Positions 1 to 7,573 of a DNA stretch of 64,000 bases are shown here, in pieces. The DNA lies in contig JADFOK010000005.1 of assembly GCA_022562895.1 (NCBI GenBank), forward strand, positions 36,799-100,798, written 5' to 3'. This DNA comes from Bacteroidota bacterium. Its GTDB lineage: Bacteria > Bacteroidota > Bacteroidia > Flavobacteriales > Flavobacteriaceae. The position numbers and the translations under genes are program-made. How positions within the stretch are numbered: position 1 is the first letter of the stretch; each line of letters begins with the position of its first letter. The notes below the pieces were generated by a model. It saw only the letters and a program-made list of their open reading frames with translations. It made no database searches and was not told the DNA's origin.

Positions 1-2
1 AT

Positions 3-233
3 GAATATTTCATACCAATTTCCGGTGCTATAAATGTTGAAGAAGTAGTTGCAAAACTTACAGAAGAATTAAAATACATCAAAGGTTTTTTGAGGAGTGT
101 TCAAAAAAAGCTTAAAAACGAACGATTTATAAATCACGCTCCTGAAAAAGTAGTTGAAATTGAACGTTTAAAGGAGACAGATGCCCTTGCTAAAATTAAA
201 ACGCTAAAAAACAGCTTGGATAGTATGCGATAG
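3..233 (+). CDS. valS: Valyl-tRNA synthetase, C-terminal fragment
   Basis: Only the last 76 codons lie in the window; the gene enters from the left and ends with TAG at 231-233. The fragment is a charged, heptad-like helical segment that begins EYFIPISGAINVEEVVAKL and ends KNSLDSMR. This matches the C-terminal coiled-coil arm of class I valyl-tRNA synthetases, which packs on the tRNA elbow. The entry into the arm through a short beta strand (FIPISGAINV) is typical of ValS. The gene converges on the acyl-CoA-binding protein gene, with 7 nt between the stop codons. The call rests on the arm alone, since no catalytic residues are visible here. Confidence 0.85.
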   Translation, partial: EYFIPISGAINVEEVVAKLTEELKYIKGFLRSVQKKLKNERFINHAPEKVVEIERLKETDALAKIKTLKNSLDSMR

Positions 234-240
234 TTAATAC

Positions 241-507
241 CTATTTTCTGTACAAAAAATAATGATTTACAACTTCAATGTAGAGTTTTTTTGCCTCACT
301 ACTACTTAAACCCTTATTTTGAAAGATAGCATTGGTCTTAAAGGCATTAATCAATGGAGTACTACTACCAGGAGATTCTTGGTTATTGGTAGCTATTTTA
401 TAATAAGAGTATAAGCGCAATAATAAATCTGCCGGAAAAGATTCGGTATGCTCATTTATACTTTTTACAGCATCATTAAATACAATATCTAATTCTTTTG
501 GGTTCAT
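241..507 (-). CDS. Acyl-CoA-binding protein (ACBP family)
   Basis: This 88-residue protein has the size and pattern of a single ACBP domain: a helical N terminus, LLRLYSYYKIAT (the conserved 'LY.YYK' helix), a Pro-containing loop, then NAFKTNAIFQNKGLSSSEA and KKLYIEVV. Family members bind medium- and long-chain acyl-CoA in the cytosol and buffer or deliver it. It is the last gene of a minus-strand lipid operon; its ATG overlaps the TGA of the phosphatidylserine decarboxylase gene (ATGA), so the two are probably translationally coupled. The usual Trp of the KAWN motif is replaced here by the TNAIF segment. Position beside psd and cdsA supports a role in phospholipid acyl supply, which is inference. 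Confidence 0.85.
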   Translation of the reverse strand: MNPKELDIVFNDAVKSINEHTESFPADLLLRLYSYYKIATNNQESPGSSTPLINAFKTNAIFQNKGLSSSEAKKLYIEVVNHYFLYRK

Positions 508-1154
508 TTATGTGCTAATACGGAAATACCGCCTATAACTTTTTGATTAAGTGATACATCTATTTTTGCATGCAGAGGTAAAAAAACATCCACACGCGAA
601 CCAAATTTTATAAACCCACTATCTGCAGACTGTTCTACATTCTGACCTACTTTTGCATAATTTACAATGCGTTTTGCCATAGCCCCTGCAATTTGTCGGT
701 GTAAAATATCTCCAAATTCATCTGAACGTACTACCACAGTCGTACGTTCGTTTTCTTCAGATGATTTAGGATTCCAGGCTACTAAATATTTTCCTGGATG
801 ATATTTACTTAGGATAACGTTTCCACTTATAGGATATCTGGTAACGTGAACGTTTATTGGTGACATGAAAACAGATATTTGAATACGTTTTTCTTTAAAA
901 TATTCTTTTTCGAACACCTCCTCAATCACTACTACTTTACCATCAACAGGAGACAATATCTCATTTGAATTATTGGTAAAACTACGTTTTGGATTTCTGA
1001 AGAACTGTAATACCAAAACAAATACGATTAGAAGTATAATAGTAATACCACGTTTAATAAAATCACTTGCAATAAAAAATTGAGTTAAGATACTAATTGA
1101 GATGCAAAGCAATAATGTTGTAAGAATAAATATATAACCTTCTTTATGAAACAT
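504..1154 (-). CDS. psd: Phosphatidylserine decarboxylase, short PSD form
   Basis: Phosphatidylserine decarboxylase converts phosphatidylserine to phosphatidylethanolamine, the main membrane lipid made by this route. The 216-residue protein is the short (archaeal/bacteroidete-like) form. It has N-terminal hydrophobic segments at about residues 8-50, the conserved SPVDGKVVVIEEV block near residue 68, the INVHVTRYPISG block, and a C-terminal FGSRVDVFLP block. The Gly-Ser of that block is the expected self-cleavage point, with Ser becoming the pyruvoyl group. It lies between cdsA (overlapping by 11 nt at its start) and the ACBP gene (overlapping by 4 nt), in one operon. No phosphatidylserine synthase gene is visible in the window. 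Confidence 0.93.
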   Translation of the reverse strand: MFHKEGYIFILTTLLLCISISILTQFFIASDFIKRGITIILLIVFVLVLQFFRNPKRSFTNNSNEILSPVDGKVVVIEEVFEKEYFKEKRIQISVFMSPINVHVTRYPISGNVILSKYHPGKYLVAWNPKSSEENERTTVVVRSDEFGDILHRQIAGAMAKRIVNYAKVGQNVEQSADSGFIKFGSRVDVFLPLHAKIDVSLNQKVIGGISVLAHK

Positions 1155-1926
1155 AATTTATTAATTCTAAAAAACCATAAACAAAGGGACTAGCATATAT
1201 TATGCTATCTAGCCTATCATAGAGCCCACCATGTCCCGGCATAAGTCTTCCGCTATCTTTTAGACCTACTTGTCTTTTAAATTTTGATTGAATTAGATCC
1301 CCGATTGTACCAATAATTGATATAATTAAAGCAAGCAATAACCAAATTACTAAACTTAATAGCGATGTGTATATAAATATAAAAAAACCTGCTATAATTG
1401 TACCTATTATTCCACCAAAAAATCCTTCTAAGGTTTTCTTGGGTGAAATACGTTCAATTAATTTTCTTTTACCAAATCGTTTACCAATCAAATAAGCAAA
1501 AGTATCATTAGACCATATTAGAATAAAGACACCAATAATAAATTTAGGTGGAATGAGCGTTAAAAAAACAAAGCCATTAATGATGTAAAAAAAAATATAT
1601 AAATATCTTCTTTTTTCAAAAAGAGAAAATTTATATAATACCAAAACTTCTTTAAATAAAAAAAGATCCACAAATATAGTAGCTATTAATAATATGTAAA
1701 TTGCAACCATATCTATTTCTTTGTAGCTAAAAAAGAATAAGGTTCCGGCGAGTAATAAATAGGGTATAAGACTTTTAACTTTTACAATACGTAAAAATTC
1801 ATTTAATGTAATAAGGGCGAGGATAAAAAACAGACCTATAAACCATTCGTGTGATGCGAAAAGGGTGAATATAACTATCGAAATGTATAACACACCCGAT
1901 AAAGTTCTCACGATAAGTTCCTTCAT
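1144..1926 (-). CDS. cdsA: Phosphatidate cytidylyltransferase
   Basis: CdsA makes CDP-diacylglycerol from phosphatidate and CTP in the inner membrane, the precursor for phosphatidylserine and then PE. The protein has about 7-8 hydrophobic segments and the full CDS signature near the C terminus: SKFKRQVGLKDSG followed by LMPGHGGLYDRLDS. I chose the start at 1926 (MKELIVRTLSG, 260 residues). A 17-codon longer frame begins at 1977 but runs back into the upstream LUD gene, which ends at 1928, and the shorter start places the first membrane segment normally. It precedes psd in the same operon, so two steps of PE synthesis are co-transcribed. Confidence 0.93.
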   Translation of the reverse strand: MKELIVRTLSGVLYISIVIFTLFASHEWFIGLFFILALITLNEFLRIVKVKSLIPYLLLAGTLFFFSYKEIDMVAIYILLIATIFVDLFLFKEVLVLYKFSLFEKRRYLYIFFYIINGFVFLTLIPPKFIIGVFILIWSNDTFAYLIGKRFGKRKLIERISPKKTLEGFFGGIIGTIIAGFFIFIYTSLLSLVIWLLLALIISIIGTIGDLIQSKFKRQVGLKDSGRLMPGHGGLYDRLDSIIYASPFVYGFLELINYVS

Positions 1927-1927
1927 A

Positions 1928-2530
1928 TTATAGGTCTTCCAGAAGTAACAAATATAGGTTTTTTGCGCTACTACCATAACTCAAGAAATCCTTTTCTTTC
2001 TCAGTTTCAAAGTCTTGAATAGTAGTTATATTACTGGGAAAATAATTTTTACTTTGTTTTTTGATTTTACGCATGCCCTCGCTAATAGTATCGACTAATT
2101 GGCTTGTTGTGGCAAAAATTACAAAGTTAACAGGTAATTCATTTAACTTCTTTTCTTTAATTTGATTAGAAGATAATAATATTGCACCACTATTTGCAAC
2201 TAACGACTCACAGGTAGAAAGTAAAAAAGAAGCATCTTTAGATTTACAAAAATTAAGATTAAAACCATCAAATTTTGTGGATAGTTTTTCATTGATGAGA
2301 AATACATCTTTCTCGTACCAATCATTTTCAAGTAGGATGTTATCGAAGGCTTCCAATATTTCTTTATTATTTTCACAATAAAGAAATTTACCACCATTTT
2401 TATTGAAGTTATAAGTAAACTTCTCGTCAATAGGTAATTTATCTTCAGGGAAATATCTACTATGGTCAGTTTGTTTTGATTTAAATACTGACTTCCTTTT
2501 TACATTAAAAAGTTTTTTTAGCAGATTCAT
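1928..2530 (-). CDS. LUD-domain (LutC/YkgG-like) protein
   Basis: This 200-residue soluble protein carries the LUD fold pattern: a central ATCESLVANSGAI-like block (here STCESLVANSGAILL) and NFVIFATTSQLVDTISEGM. LutC-type proteins belong to lactate-utilisation complexes, but flavobacterial stand-alone copies sit beside cdsA and ftsH without lutA/lutB, as here, and their function is unknown. It is the first gene of the minus-strand lipid operon, one nucleotide before cdsA, and has its own promoter-like TATATTTG box 37 nt upstream. The N-terminal 40 residues are lysine-rich and variable. Family confidence is high and functional confidence low. Confidence 0.8.
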   Translation of the reverse strand: MNLLKKLFNVKRKSVFKSKQTDHSRYFPEDKLPIDEKFTYNFNKNGGKFLYCENNKEILEAFDNILLENDWYEKDVFLINEKLSTKFDGFNLNFCKSKDASFLLSTCESLVANSGAILLSSNQIKEKKLNELPVNFVIFATTSQLVDTISEGMRKIKKQSKNYFPSNITTIQDFETEKEKDFLSYGSSAKNLYLLLLEDL

Positions 2531-2567
2531 TAATTAATTATTAAGGAGTTTAAATTACCTTATTTCT

Positions 2568-2575
2568 CAAATATA
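2568..2575 (-). promoter_or_regulatory. Promoter -7 box (TATATTTG) for the LUD-cdsA-psd-ACBP operon
   Basis: On the minus strand the octamer TATATTTG matches the Bacteroidota -7 consensus TAnnTTTG exactly. It ends 37 nt before the ATG of the LUD gene. No clear TTTG -33 box is present at the usual spacing. It separates this operon from ftsH, which lies upstream in the same orientation. Confidence 0.55.
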
Positions 2576-2665
2576 TAAAATCTATGTCTATTATTATAAG
2601 CTTAATCTCAAACTTTAGAAAGTTGATTCAGTAGAATAAGCTATGAATTAGGTTTTTTATTATTA

Positions 2666-4636
2666 TTATTCTTCTTCTTCTCTTCCTTTTTCTTCTTTAA
2701 ATGGTCTTTTGCCAAAAATCTTTAGAAGATTATCTTTAAAAATAACTTCCTTTTCTAATAACACATTTGCAAGTTCTGTAAGTTTGTCTTTGTGTTTTTC
2801 AAGAATACTAATAGCACGTTGGTATTGTGTTTCTATTAATTTAGATATTTCTTTATCAATTAGTTCGGCAGTTTTCTCACTATATGGTTTTGTGAAACTG
2901 TATTCAGATTCTCCGGTAGAGTCGTAATATGTAAGGTTTCCAATTTTATCATTTAGCCCATAAATAGTAACCATAGCTCGAGCTTGTTTGGTTATTTTTT
3001 CTAAATCATTTAATGCACCTGTAGAAATTTCATTGAAAATCACTTTTTCAGCAGCACGACCTCCTAGGGTAGCACAAATTTCATCTAATATTTGATTTGG
3101 TTTTAAAATAAGACGTTCCTCAGGTAAATACCAAGCAGAGCCTAATGATTTTCCTCGTGGAACAATAGTTACTTTTATTAAAGGGGGAGCGTGTTCTAAC
3201 ATCCAACTTACTGTAGCATGTCCTGCTTCATGAAAAGCAATTGATCTTTTTTCTGATGGAGTAATGATCTTATTTTTCTTTTCAAGACCACCAACAATTC
3301 TATCGACAGCATCAAGAAAATCTTGTTTTCCAACTGATTTCCTTTCCTTCCTGGCAGCAATTAATGCAGCTTCATTACAAACGTTAGCAATATCAGCACC
3401 TGAGAATCCAGGAGTTTGTTTAGCAAGAAATTCAACATTTAATTTTTTATTCTTTTTTAAAGGGCGAAGGTGTACATCAAAGATATCCTTACGCTCTCTC
3501 ACATCTGGCAAGTCTATATATATTTGCCTATCAAAACGACCTGCACGCATCAATGCTTTATCTAAAATATCGGCGCGGTTTGTTGCAGCCAATACAATTA
3601 CGTTTGTGTTAGACCCAAAACCATCCATTTCGGTTAATAATTGGTTTAATGTGTTCTCTCTTTCGTCATTAGAACCCGAGAAATTAACTTTTCCTCTAGC
3701 ACGACCTACTGCATCAATCTCATCAATAAATATGATCGAAGGAGATTTTTCCTTAGCTTGTTTAAATAAATCTCTTACACGTGAAGCACCCACACCTACA
3801 AACATTTCAACAAAATCAGATCCCGAAAGAGAAAAGAAGGGTACATGAGCTTCTCCTGCAACTGCTTTTGCTAACAAGGTTTTACCAGTTCCGGGAAGAC
3901 CGATTAATATTGCACCTTTAGGAATTTTACCACCCAACCTAGTATATTTATCTGGGTTTTTAAGGAAATCTACAATCTCTTGTACCTCTTCCTTAGCGCC
4001 TTCTAACCCAGCAACATCTTTAAAGGAGGTTTTTACATCTGAATTTTGATCAAATAATTTCGCTTTGGATTTACCAATATTAAATATTTGACTACCTGCA
4101 CCCCCACCTGCACCCGAAGACATGCGCCGCATAATAAATATCCAGATGCCAATAATTACAATAAATGGAAGTAAAGTAAGGAGGAGTTCACCCCACATGT
4201 TGCTATCTGTTTCCCAAACCATTATTGAGGAGAGGTTGTTTTCTTCTTTTATTTGATTAAAACTATTTTCAAAATTTTGAAGATCTCCAAATTCAAATTG
4301 ATAAGTGGCATCACTTGAACTTGATGGAAAAATTGAATTACCGGTATTCTTTGAATGTATCTCTTTTCCTCTTGCTTCTTTGGTTAGATATACTTTTGCA
4401 ATTTTTCTGTTTATAATTTCAACTTTTTCAACGTCTCCATCTCTTAAAAAAGTCTCAAAATCAGTTTGTGTAGTTTTACTTGGCTGAGACCAGCTACTAC
4501 CACCAAAAATTTGAATCCCTAAAAAAACTAATATAATAGCTGCATAAATCCAATAGCTATTAAACTTTGGTTTTTTTATCTCGGGTTTTTTTATCTCGGG
4601 TTTTTTATTCTCGGGTTTTTTATTCTCTTTAGCCAT
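2666..4636 (-). CDS. ftsH: ATP-dependent zinc metalloprotease FtsH
   Basis: FtsH is a hexameric inner-membrane AAA+ protease that degrades membrane and regulatory proteins. In this 656-residue copy I see a membrane helix at about 28-45, a periplasmic domain, a second helix at about 152-169, and the AAA module: Walker A at 246-253, IIFIDEIDAVG at 301-311 and RAGRFDR near 364-370. The zinc-binding HEAGH is at 469-473. The Walker A reads GLPGTGKT, with Leu where FtsH proteins usually have Pro (GPPGTGKT). The N terminus has a KKPE-type repeat encoded by four 15-bp units, and the C terminus ends in a Glu-rich tail (GREEEE). It lies 14 nt after rsfS in the same operon. Confidence 0.97.
   Translation of the reverse strand: MAKENKKPENKKPEIKKPEIKKPKFNSYWIYAAIILVFLGIQIFGGSSWSQPSKTTQTDFETFLRDGDVEKVEIINRKIAKVYLTKEARGKEIHSKNTGNSIFPSSSSDATYQFEFGDLQNFENSFNQIKEENNLSSIMVWETDSNMWGELLLTLLPFIVIIGIWIFIMRRMSSGAGGGAGSQIFNIGKSKAKLFDQNSDVKTSFKDVAGLEGAKEEVQEIVDFLKNPDKYTRLGGKIPKGAILIGLPGTGKTLLAKAVAGEAHVPFFSLSGSDFVEMFVGVGASRVRDLFKQAKEKSPSIIFIDEIDAVGRARGKVNFSGSNDERENTLNQLLTEMDGFGSNTNVIVLAATNRADILDKALMRAGRFDRQIYIDLPDVRERKDIFDVHLRPLKKNKKLNVEFLAKQTPGFSGADIANVCNEAALIAARKERKSVGKQDFLDAVDRIVGGLEKKNKIITPSEKRSIAFHEAGHATVSWMLEHAPPLIKVTIVPRGKSLGSAWYLPEERLILKPNQILDEICATLGGRAAEKVIFNEISTGALNDLEKITKQARAMVTIYGLNDKIGNLTYYDSTGESEYSFTKPYSEKTAELIDKEISKLIETQYQRAISILEKHKDKLTELANVLLEKEVIFKDNLLKIFGKRPFKEEKGREEEE
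4569..4628 (-). repeat. Four 15-bp tandem repeats in the ftsH 5' end
   Basis: Four consecutive 15-bp units begin at 4569, 4584, 4599 and 4614 (plus-strand unit GGTTTTTTTATCTCG, with variants ending ATTCTC). They encode repeated KKPEN/KKPEI pentapeptides at about residues 5-24 of FtsH, before the first membrane helix. Because the unit is a multiple of three, copy-number change would not break the frame. The first two units are identical to each other, and units three and four differ from each other only at the last base. Confidence 0.9.
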
Positions 4637-4650
4637 ATGGCACTTTTGTT

Positions 4651-5022
4651 TTAAATTGTTGTTTCTATTTTTAGAAATTTAGCATCTCCCCATAATCCTT
4701 CAATATCATAAAATTCACGAATGTGTTTTTGAAATACATGTACTACTATGTTTACATAATCTAATAAAACCCATTCCGCATTACTATTACCTTCTACGTG
4801 CCAAGGTTTTTCCTTCAAGGATTTACTTACTAATTTTTGAATTGAATTTACAATAGCATTTACTTGTGTGTTAGAAGTACCATTACATATTATAAAATAG
4901 TCGCAAACGGTATTTTCTATTTCTCTTAAGTCAAGTACTTCAACACTTTGGCCTTTTACTTCATCAATTCCTTTTATGATTTGTGTTATAAGTTGGTCTG
5001 CTTCTTTTTCCTTTTTCGTCAT
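4651..5022 (-). CDS. rsfS: Ribosome silencing factor RsfS
   Basis: RsfS (Iojap/YbeB family) binds ribosomal protein uL14 on the 50S subunit and blocks subunit joining when nutrients are short. The 123-residue protein has the family blocks VLDLREIENTVCDYFIICNG, NTQVNAIVNSI, PWHVEGNSNAEWVLLDYVNIVVHVF and REFYDIEGLWGDA. It is the first gene of an rsfS-ftsH operon; ATG is at 5020-5022, and a TAACTTTG promoter box lies 18 nt upstream. It diverges from birA. Length is normal for the family. Confidence 0.95.
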   Translation of the reverse strand: MTKKEKEADQLITQIIKGIDEVKGQSVEVLDLREIENTVCDYFIICNGTSNTQVNAIVNSIQKLVSKSLKEKPWHVEGNSNAEWVLLDYVNIVVHVFQKHIREFYDIEGLWGDAKFLKIETTI

Positions 5023-5040
5023 TAATAATTTTTATTTACG

Positions 5041-5048
5041 CAAAGTTA
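5041..5048 (-). promoter_or_regulatory. Promoter -7 box (TAACTTTG) for rsfS-ftsH
   Basis: The minus-strand octamer TAACTTTG matches TAnnTTTG and ends 18 nt before the rsfS ATG. The -33 region is AT-rich without a clear TTTG. The opposite strand of this 85-nt gap must also carry the birA promoter, for which I see no good match. Confidence 0.6.
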
Positions 5049-5107
5049 TTACTTTTTTGTTTCTTTAAACGTTTAAGTAGCGTAAGATTAACACATCTTT
5101 AATTCTT

Positions 5108-5839
5108 TTGAATATAATCAAACTTAATGCCACCGATTCTACCAACACCTACCTTATTAAATTAAGTAAAAAGGAATGGATAGAAGATAAGACACTAGTT
5201 GTTGCCAAAACCCAATTCATGGGGCGAGGTCAAATGGATACAAGCTGGCAATCAACTCCTCAGCAAAGTCTTACATTTAGCTTGTTTAAGAGGTTTAAAA
5301 ACCTTTCATTAAAGGATCATTTTTATATTGCTTTTGCGGTTTCAATTGGTATAAAAAAAACAATGGAAAACTATTTGGTTCCAGATATATCAATAAAATG
5401 GCCAAACGACATTATGTCACTTTCAAAAAAAATGTCAGGGATATTAATTGAAAACCAAATAAGGAATAATAAAGTTATAAATTCAGTTATTGGGGTTGGT
5501 TTAAATGTAAACGAAGAATATTTTAAAACTTTACCTCAAGCAACATCCATGTTTTTAACAACGGGAATCAAAAATAATCTTGATAAAGTACTTAAAAGTG
5601 TATCGAAAACAATTTTTACTGAACTAGATCGTATAGAAAAAGGTGACACTAAGTTCCTAAAGAATAAATACGAGGAATTTCTTTTTAGAAAAGACAGGGT
5701 AACAGTATTTGAAGATATTGAAGGAAACCGATTTAATGGTATTATAAAAGGAGTATCTAAAATCGGAGAATTACAGATTGAAAAAAAAAACCATGTATTA
5801 CAGAAATACAAACTAAGGGAAATTAAGATGTTGTTTTAA
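5108..5839 (+). CDS. birA: Biotin--[acetyl-CoA-carboxylase] ligase
   Basis: Biotin protein ligase activates biotin to biotinyl-AMP and transfers it to the biotin carrier of acetyl-CoA carboxylase. The protein has 243 residues, so it is the catalytic form without the N-terminal DNA-binding domain of E. coli BirA. Visible motifs are DSTNTYL, GRGQMDTSWQSTP (biotinyl-5'-AMP loop), LTFSL, IKWPNDIM (catalytic Lys) and KMSGILIENQ. The start is TTG at 5108 (MNIIKL), which fits the family N terminus; no ATG is available before the conserved region. It diverges from rsfS, and its 3' end overlaps the convergent SRPBCC gene by 4 nt. Confidence 0.93.
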   Translation: MNIIKLNATDSTNTYLIKLSKKEWIEDKTLVVAKTQFMGRGQMDTSWQSTPQQSLTFSLFKRFKNLSLKDHFYIAFAVSIGIKKTMENYLVPDISIKWPNDIMSLSKKMSGILIENQIRNNKVINSVIGVGLNVNEEYFKTLPQATSMFLTTGIKNNLDKVLKSVSKTIFTELDRIEKGDTKFLKNKYEEFLFRKDRVTVFEDIEGNRFNGIIKGVSKIGELQIEKKNHVLQKYKLREIKMLF

Positions 5840-6228
5840 CTTTGCTCCAAATTAATTGCTAAAGTTTCTAAAAATTTTGTGATAGGTCCTTTAATCATCA
5901 TTGCCATCATAGGGTTAAAATCACCTTGAAACTTAAATTCTACTTTTGATTTAGTATTGTCTATCGATTCAATATTACTTATGAGTGTAAATGGAATTTT
6001 ATTGTCTATAGCTCCTAAAATCACCTGATTTGGAATATTTATTTCTTTGATTTCTAAAGAAATCTCGGGCATGCCTTTAAGAGCAAATAAAAATGATTTT
6101 TCATTAATTACTTCAAACTTACTTATATTTTCAGGCATTAGATTTTCAAAGTTTTTTACATCACAAAAAAAATCACAAAGCTCCTTAGCTGATTTTTGTA
6201 CCGTGATTTTTTTACTTATTAATTCCAT
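5836..6228 (-). CDS. SRPBCC-fold (START/polyketide-cyclase-like) protein
   Basis: The 130-residue protein starts MELISKKITVQKSAKELCDFF, with an SRPBCC-like pattern: an opening beta strand, 'S.EELFDFFCDVKNFENLMP', internal strands, and a long C-terminal helix (FLETLAINL). SRPBCC proteins bind hydrophobic ligands in a deep cavity. No catalytic residue can be named. It stands alone on the minus strand between convergent birA and pyrE. Flavobacterial orthologues are usually found next to birA/pyrE, which is from memory and not checked. Function is unknown. Confidence 0.75.
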   Translation of the reverse strand: MELISKKITVQKSAKELCDFFCDVKNFENLMPENISKFEVINEKSFLFALKGMPEISLEIKEINIPNQVILGAIDNKIPFTLISNIESIDNTKSKVEFKFQGDFNPMMAMMIKGPITKFLETLAINLEQS

Positions 6229-6300
6229 TTTGTTTATGTGTTTTTTAGAGCAGGTAATAATTATACCCCCTTAGTCTAATTTAAGTTTTATTTCCGACAA

Positions 6301-6942
6301 TTACCCAGACCAATTTTCTGGGTCTTCTCTCCATTGTGTAAGAATTTCTGCTTCTTTATGATTAATATAGTTAGATTTCTCGGCAAGGAGTATTAAATTT
6401 TCGTAGTCACATAACGTGTTTAGAGTAATATTGGCTTTACTAAAATTTTCTTCAGCTATTATAAAACCGTAAGTAAATATTGCAAGCATTCCCTTAACAT
6501 TGGCATTTACTTCTTTAAGAGCATTTACTGCAAATAAACTACTTTTCCCGGTACTTATTAAATCTTCTATGACGACGACAGATTGTCCATCTTGTAGATA
6601 ACCTTCGATCTTATTTTGACGACCATGTTTTTTGGTTTCAAGACGAACATAGCAAAAAGGGAGATTTAGGTAATCTGCAACTATTGCTCCAATACCAATG
6701 GCTCCAGTAGCAACACCAGCAATAATATCTGGTTTTCCATACAATTCTTCAATTTGATTTGCCAAACTTTCTTTTAAATAATTTCTAATAATGGGGTAAG
6801 ACATCGTAATACGATTATCGCAATAAATAGGAGATTTCCAGCCAGATGCCCAAATAAATGGGTTTTGTGGTTTTAATTTTATTGCATTAATTTGCAACAG
6901 TAATTCGGCTGTTTTTTGAGCAGTTTCTTTATTTAATATCAT
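6301..6942 (-). CDS. pyrE: Orotate phosphoribosyltransferase
   Basis: PyrE joins orotate to PRPP to give orotidine 5'-monophosphate in pyrimidine synthesis; the next enzyme, PyrF, is encoded at 31.2 kb. The protein has the family blocks WASGWKSPIYCDNR, DIIAGVATGAIGIG, YVRLETKKHGRQNKIEG (catalytic loop) and the PRPP-binding motif VVVIEDLISTGKSS. I set the start at 6942 (MILNKETAQ, 213 residues). A frame 11 codons longer, beginning at 6975, would overlap the divergent Nudix gene and the promoter box at 6947-6954. Only 7 nt separate this ATG from the Nudix ATG. The -7 box ends exactly 4 nt before the ATG, so the mRNA is probably leaderless. Confidence 0.94.
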   Translation of the reverse strand: MILNKETAQKTAELLLQINAIKLKPQNPFIWASGWKSPIYCDNRITMSYPIIRNYLKESLANQIEELYGKPDIIAGVATGAIGIGAIVADYLNLPFCYVRLETKKHGRQNKIEGYLQDGQSVVVIEDLISTGKSSLFAVNALKEVNANVKGMLAIFTYGFIIAEENFSKANITLNTLCDYENLILLAEKSNYINHKEAEILTQWREDPENWSG

Positions 6943-6946
6943 AGAA

Positions 6947-6954
6947 CAAATGTA
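6947..6954 (-). promoter_or_regulatory. Promoter -7 box (TACATTTG), 4 nt before the pyrE ATG
   Basis: The minus-strand octamer TACATTTG is followed by TTCT and then the pyrE ATG. With transcription starting a few nucleotides after the box, the transcript would begin at or near the start codon. The box also covers the ATG of the divergent Nudix gene (6950-6952). Confidence 0.6.
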
Positions 6955-7573
6955 TAAAGTTTTTGTTAAGGACATCCCTATTATTCTATCTACAAAAAAA
7001 AATATTGGAAAACAATATACTGCTATACCTTTAAAACTTGTTAATTTTAAAGGTCTTATAAAAAAAATTATTAAGGGTAAATTAATTTATATAAACCTGT
7101 ATCATAAAAGTGAAGAAAAATTAGAAAAATTTCTTCGGAAAAAATTACCTGTAGTAGAAGCTGCCGGGGGATTGGTTTACAATAATAAACGTGAAATTCT
7201 ATTTATTTACAGAAATTCAAAGTGGGATCTACCCAAGGGAGGAATTAAAAAAGGAGAGGGTTATGAGAAATCTGCCTTGAGAGAAGTTAGAGAAGAAACC
7301 GGGGTTAAAAAGCTTGAGATTAGGCGATTTATTGACAAAACATATCATGTTTTTAAACGAAACGGTAAATTTAAGTTGAAAATCACCTATTGGTATGAAA
7401 TGCACACCGTTTATCGTGGACCACTTGTTCCCCAACAAGAAGAGGGTATTAAAAAAGTAAAGTGGAAAAATTTTGAAAAATCTCAGAGAGCTCTTCAGGA
7501 AAGTTATGAAAACGTAAAACTTCTTTTTCCTAAGGAATATTTAACCACCCACCCTAATGATAGGATATCTTAA
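6950..7573 (+). CDS. Nudix hydrolase with N-terminal extension
   Basis: The Nudix box (G-x5-E-x7-REUxEExGU) is complete at residues 97-119, and the domain spans about 68-190. Nudix enzymes cleave nucleoside diphosphates linked to another moiety; the box does not reveal the substrate. Residues 1-65 form a basic extension of unknown role (rich in Lys/Ile), ahead of VVEAAGGLVYN where the Nudix fold begins. Flavobacterial genomes often place this Nudix gene divergent from pyrE. Its 3' end overlaps the convergent M14 peptidase gene by 33 nt. Confidence 0.87.
   Translation: MYKVFVKDIPIILSTKKNIGKQYTAIPLKLVNFKGLIKKIIKGKLIYINLYHKSEEKLEKFLRKKLPVVEAAGGLVYNNKREILFIYRNSKWDLPKGGIKKGEGYEKSALREVREETGVKKLEIRRFIDKTYHVFKRNGKFKLKITYWYEMHTVYRGPLVPQQEEGIKKVKWKNFEKSQRALQESYENVKLLFPKEYLTTHPNDRIS

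Noticed and set aside
2611..2624. 14-bp palindrome AACTTTAGAAAGTT between ftsH and the LUD gene
   Set aside because: It has no T run or clear link to a promoter, and such AT-rich palindromes are expected by chance at this base composition.
3264..3848. 194-codon plus-strand frame inside ftsH
   Set aside because: Long but entirely antisense to the AAA+ domain; its length follows from codon bias of the real gene. The translated sequence is Ser/Phe-rich with no motif.
7229..7438. 69-codon minus-strand frame within the Nudix gene
   Set aside because: It lies fully inside the Nudix domain with its complete box, has no family likeness and no promoter. It is an antisense shadow.
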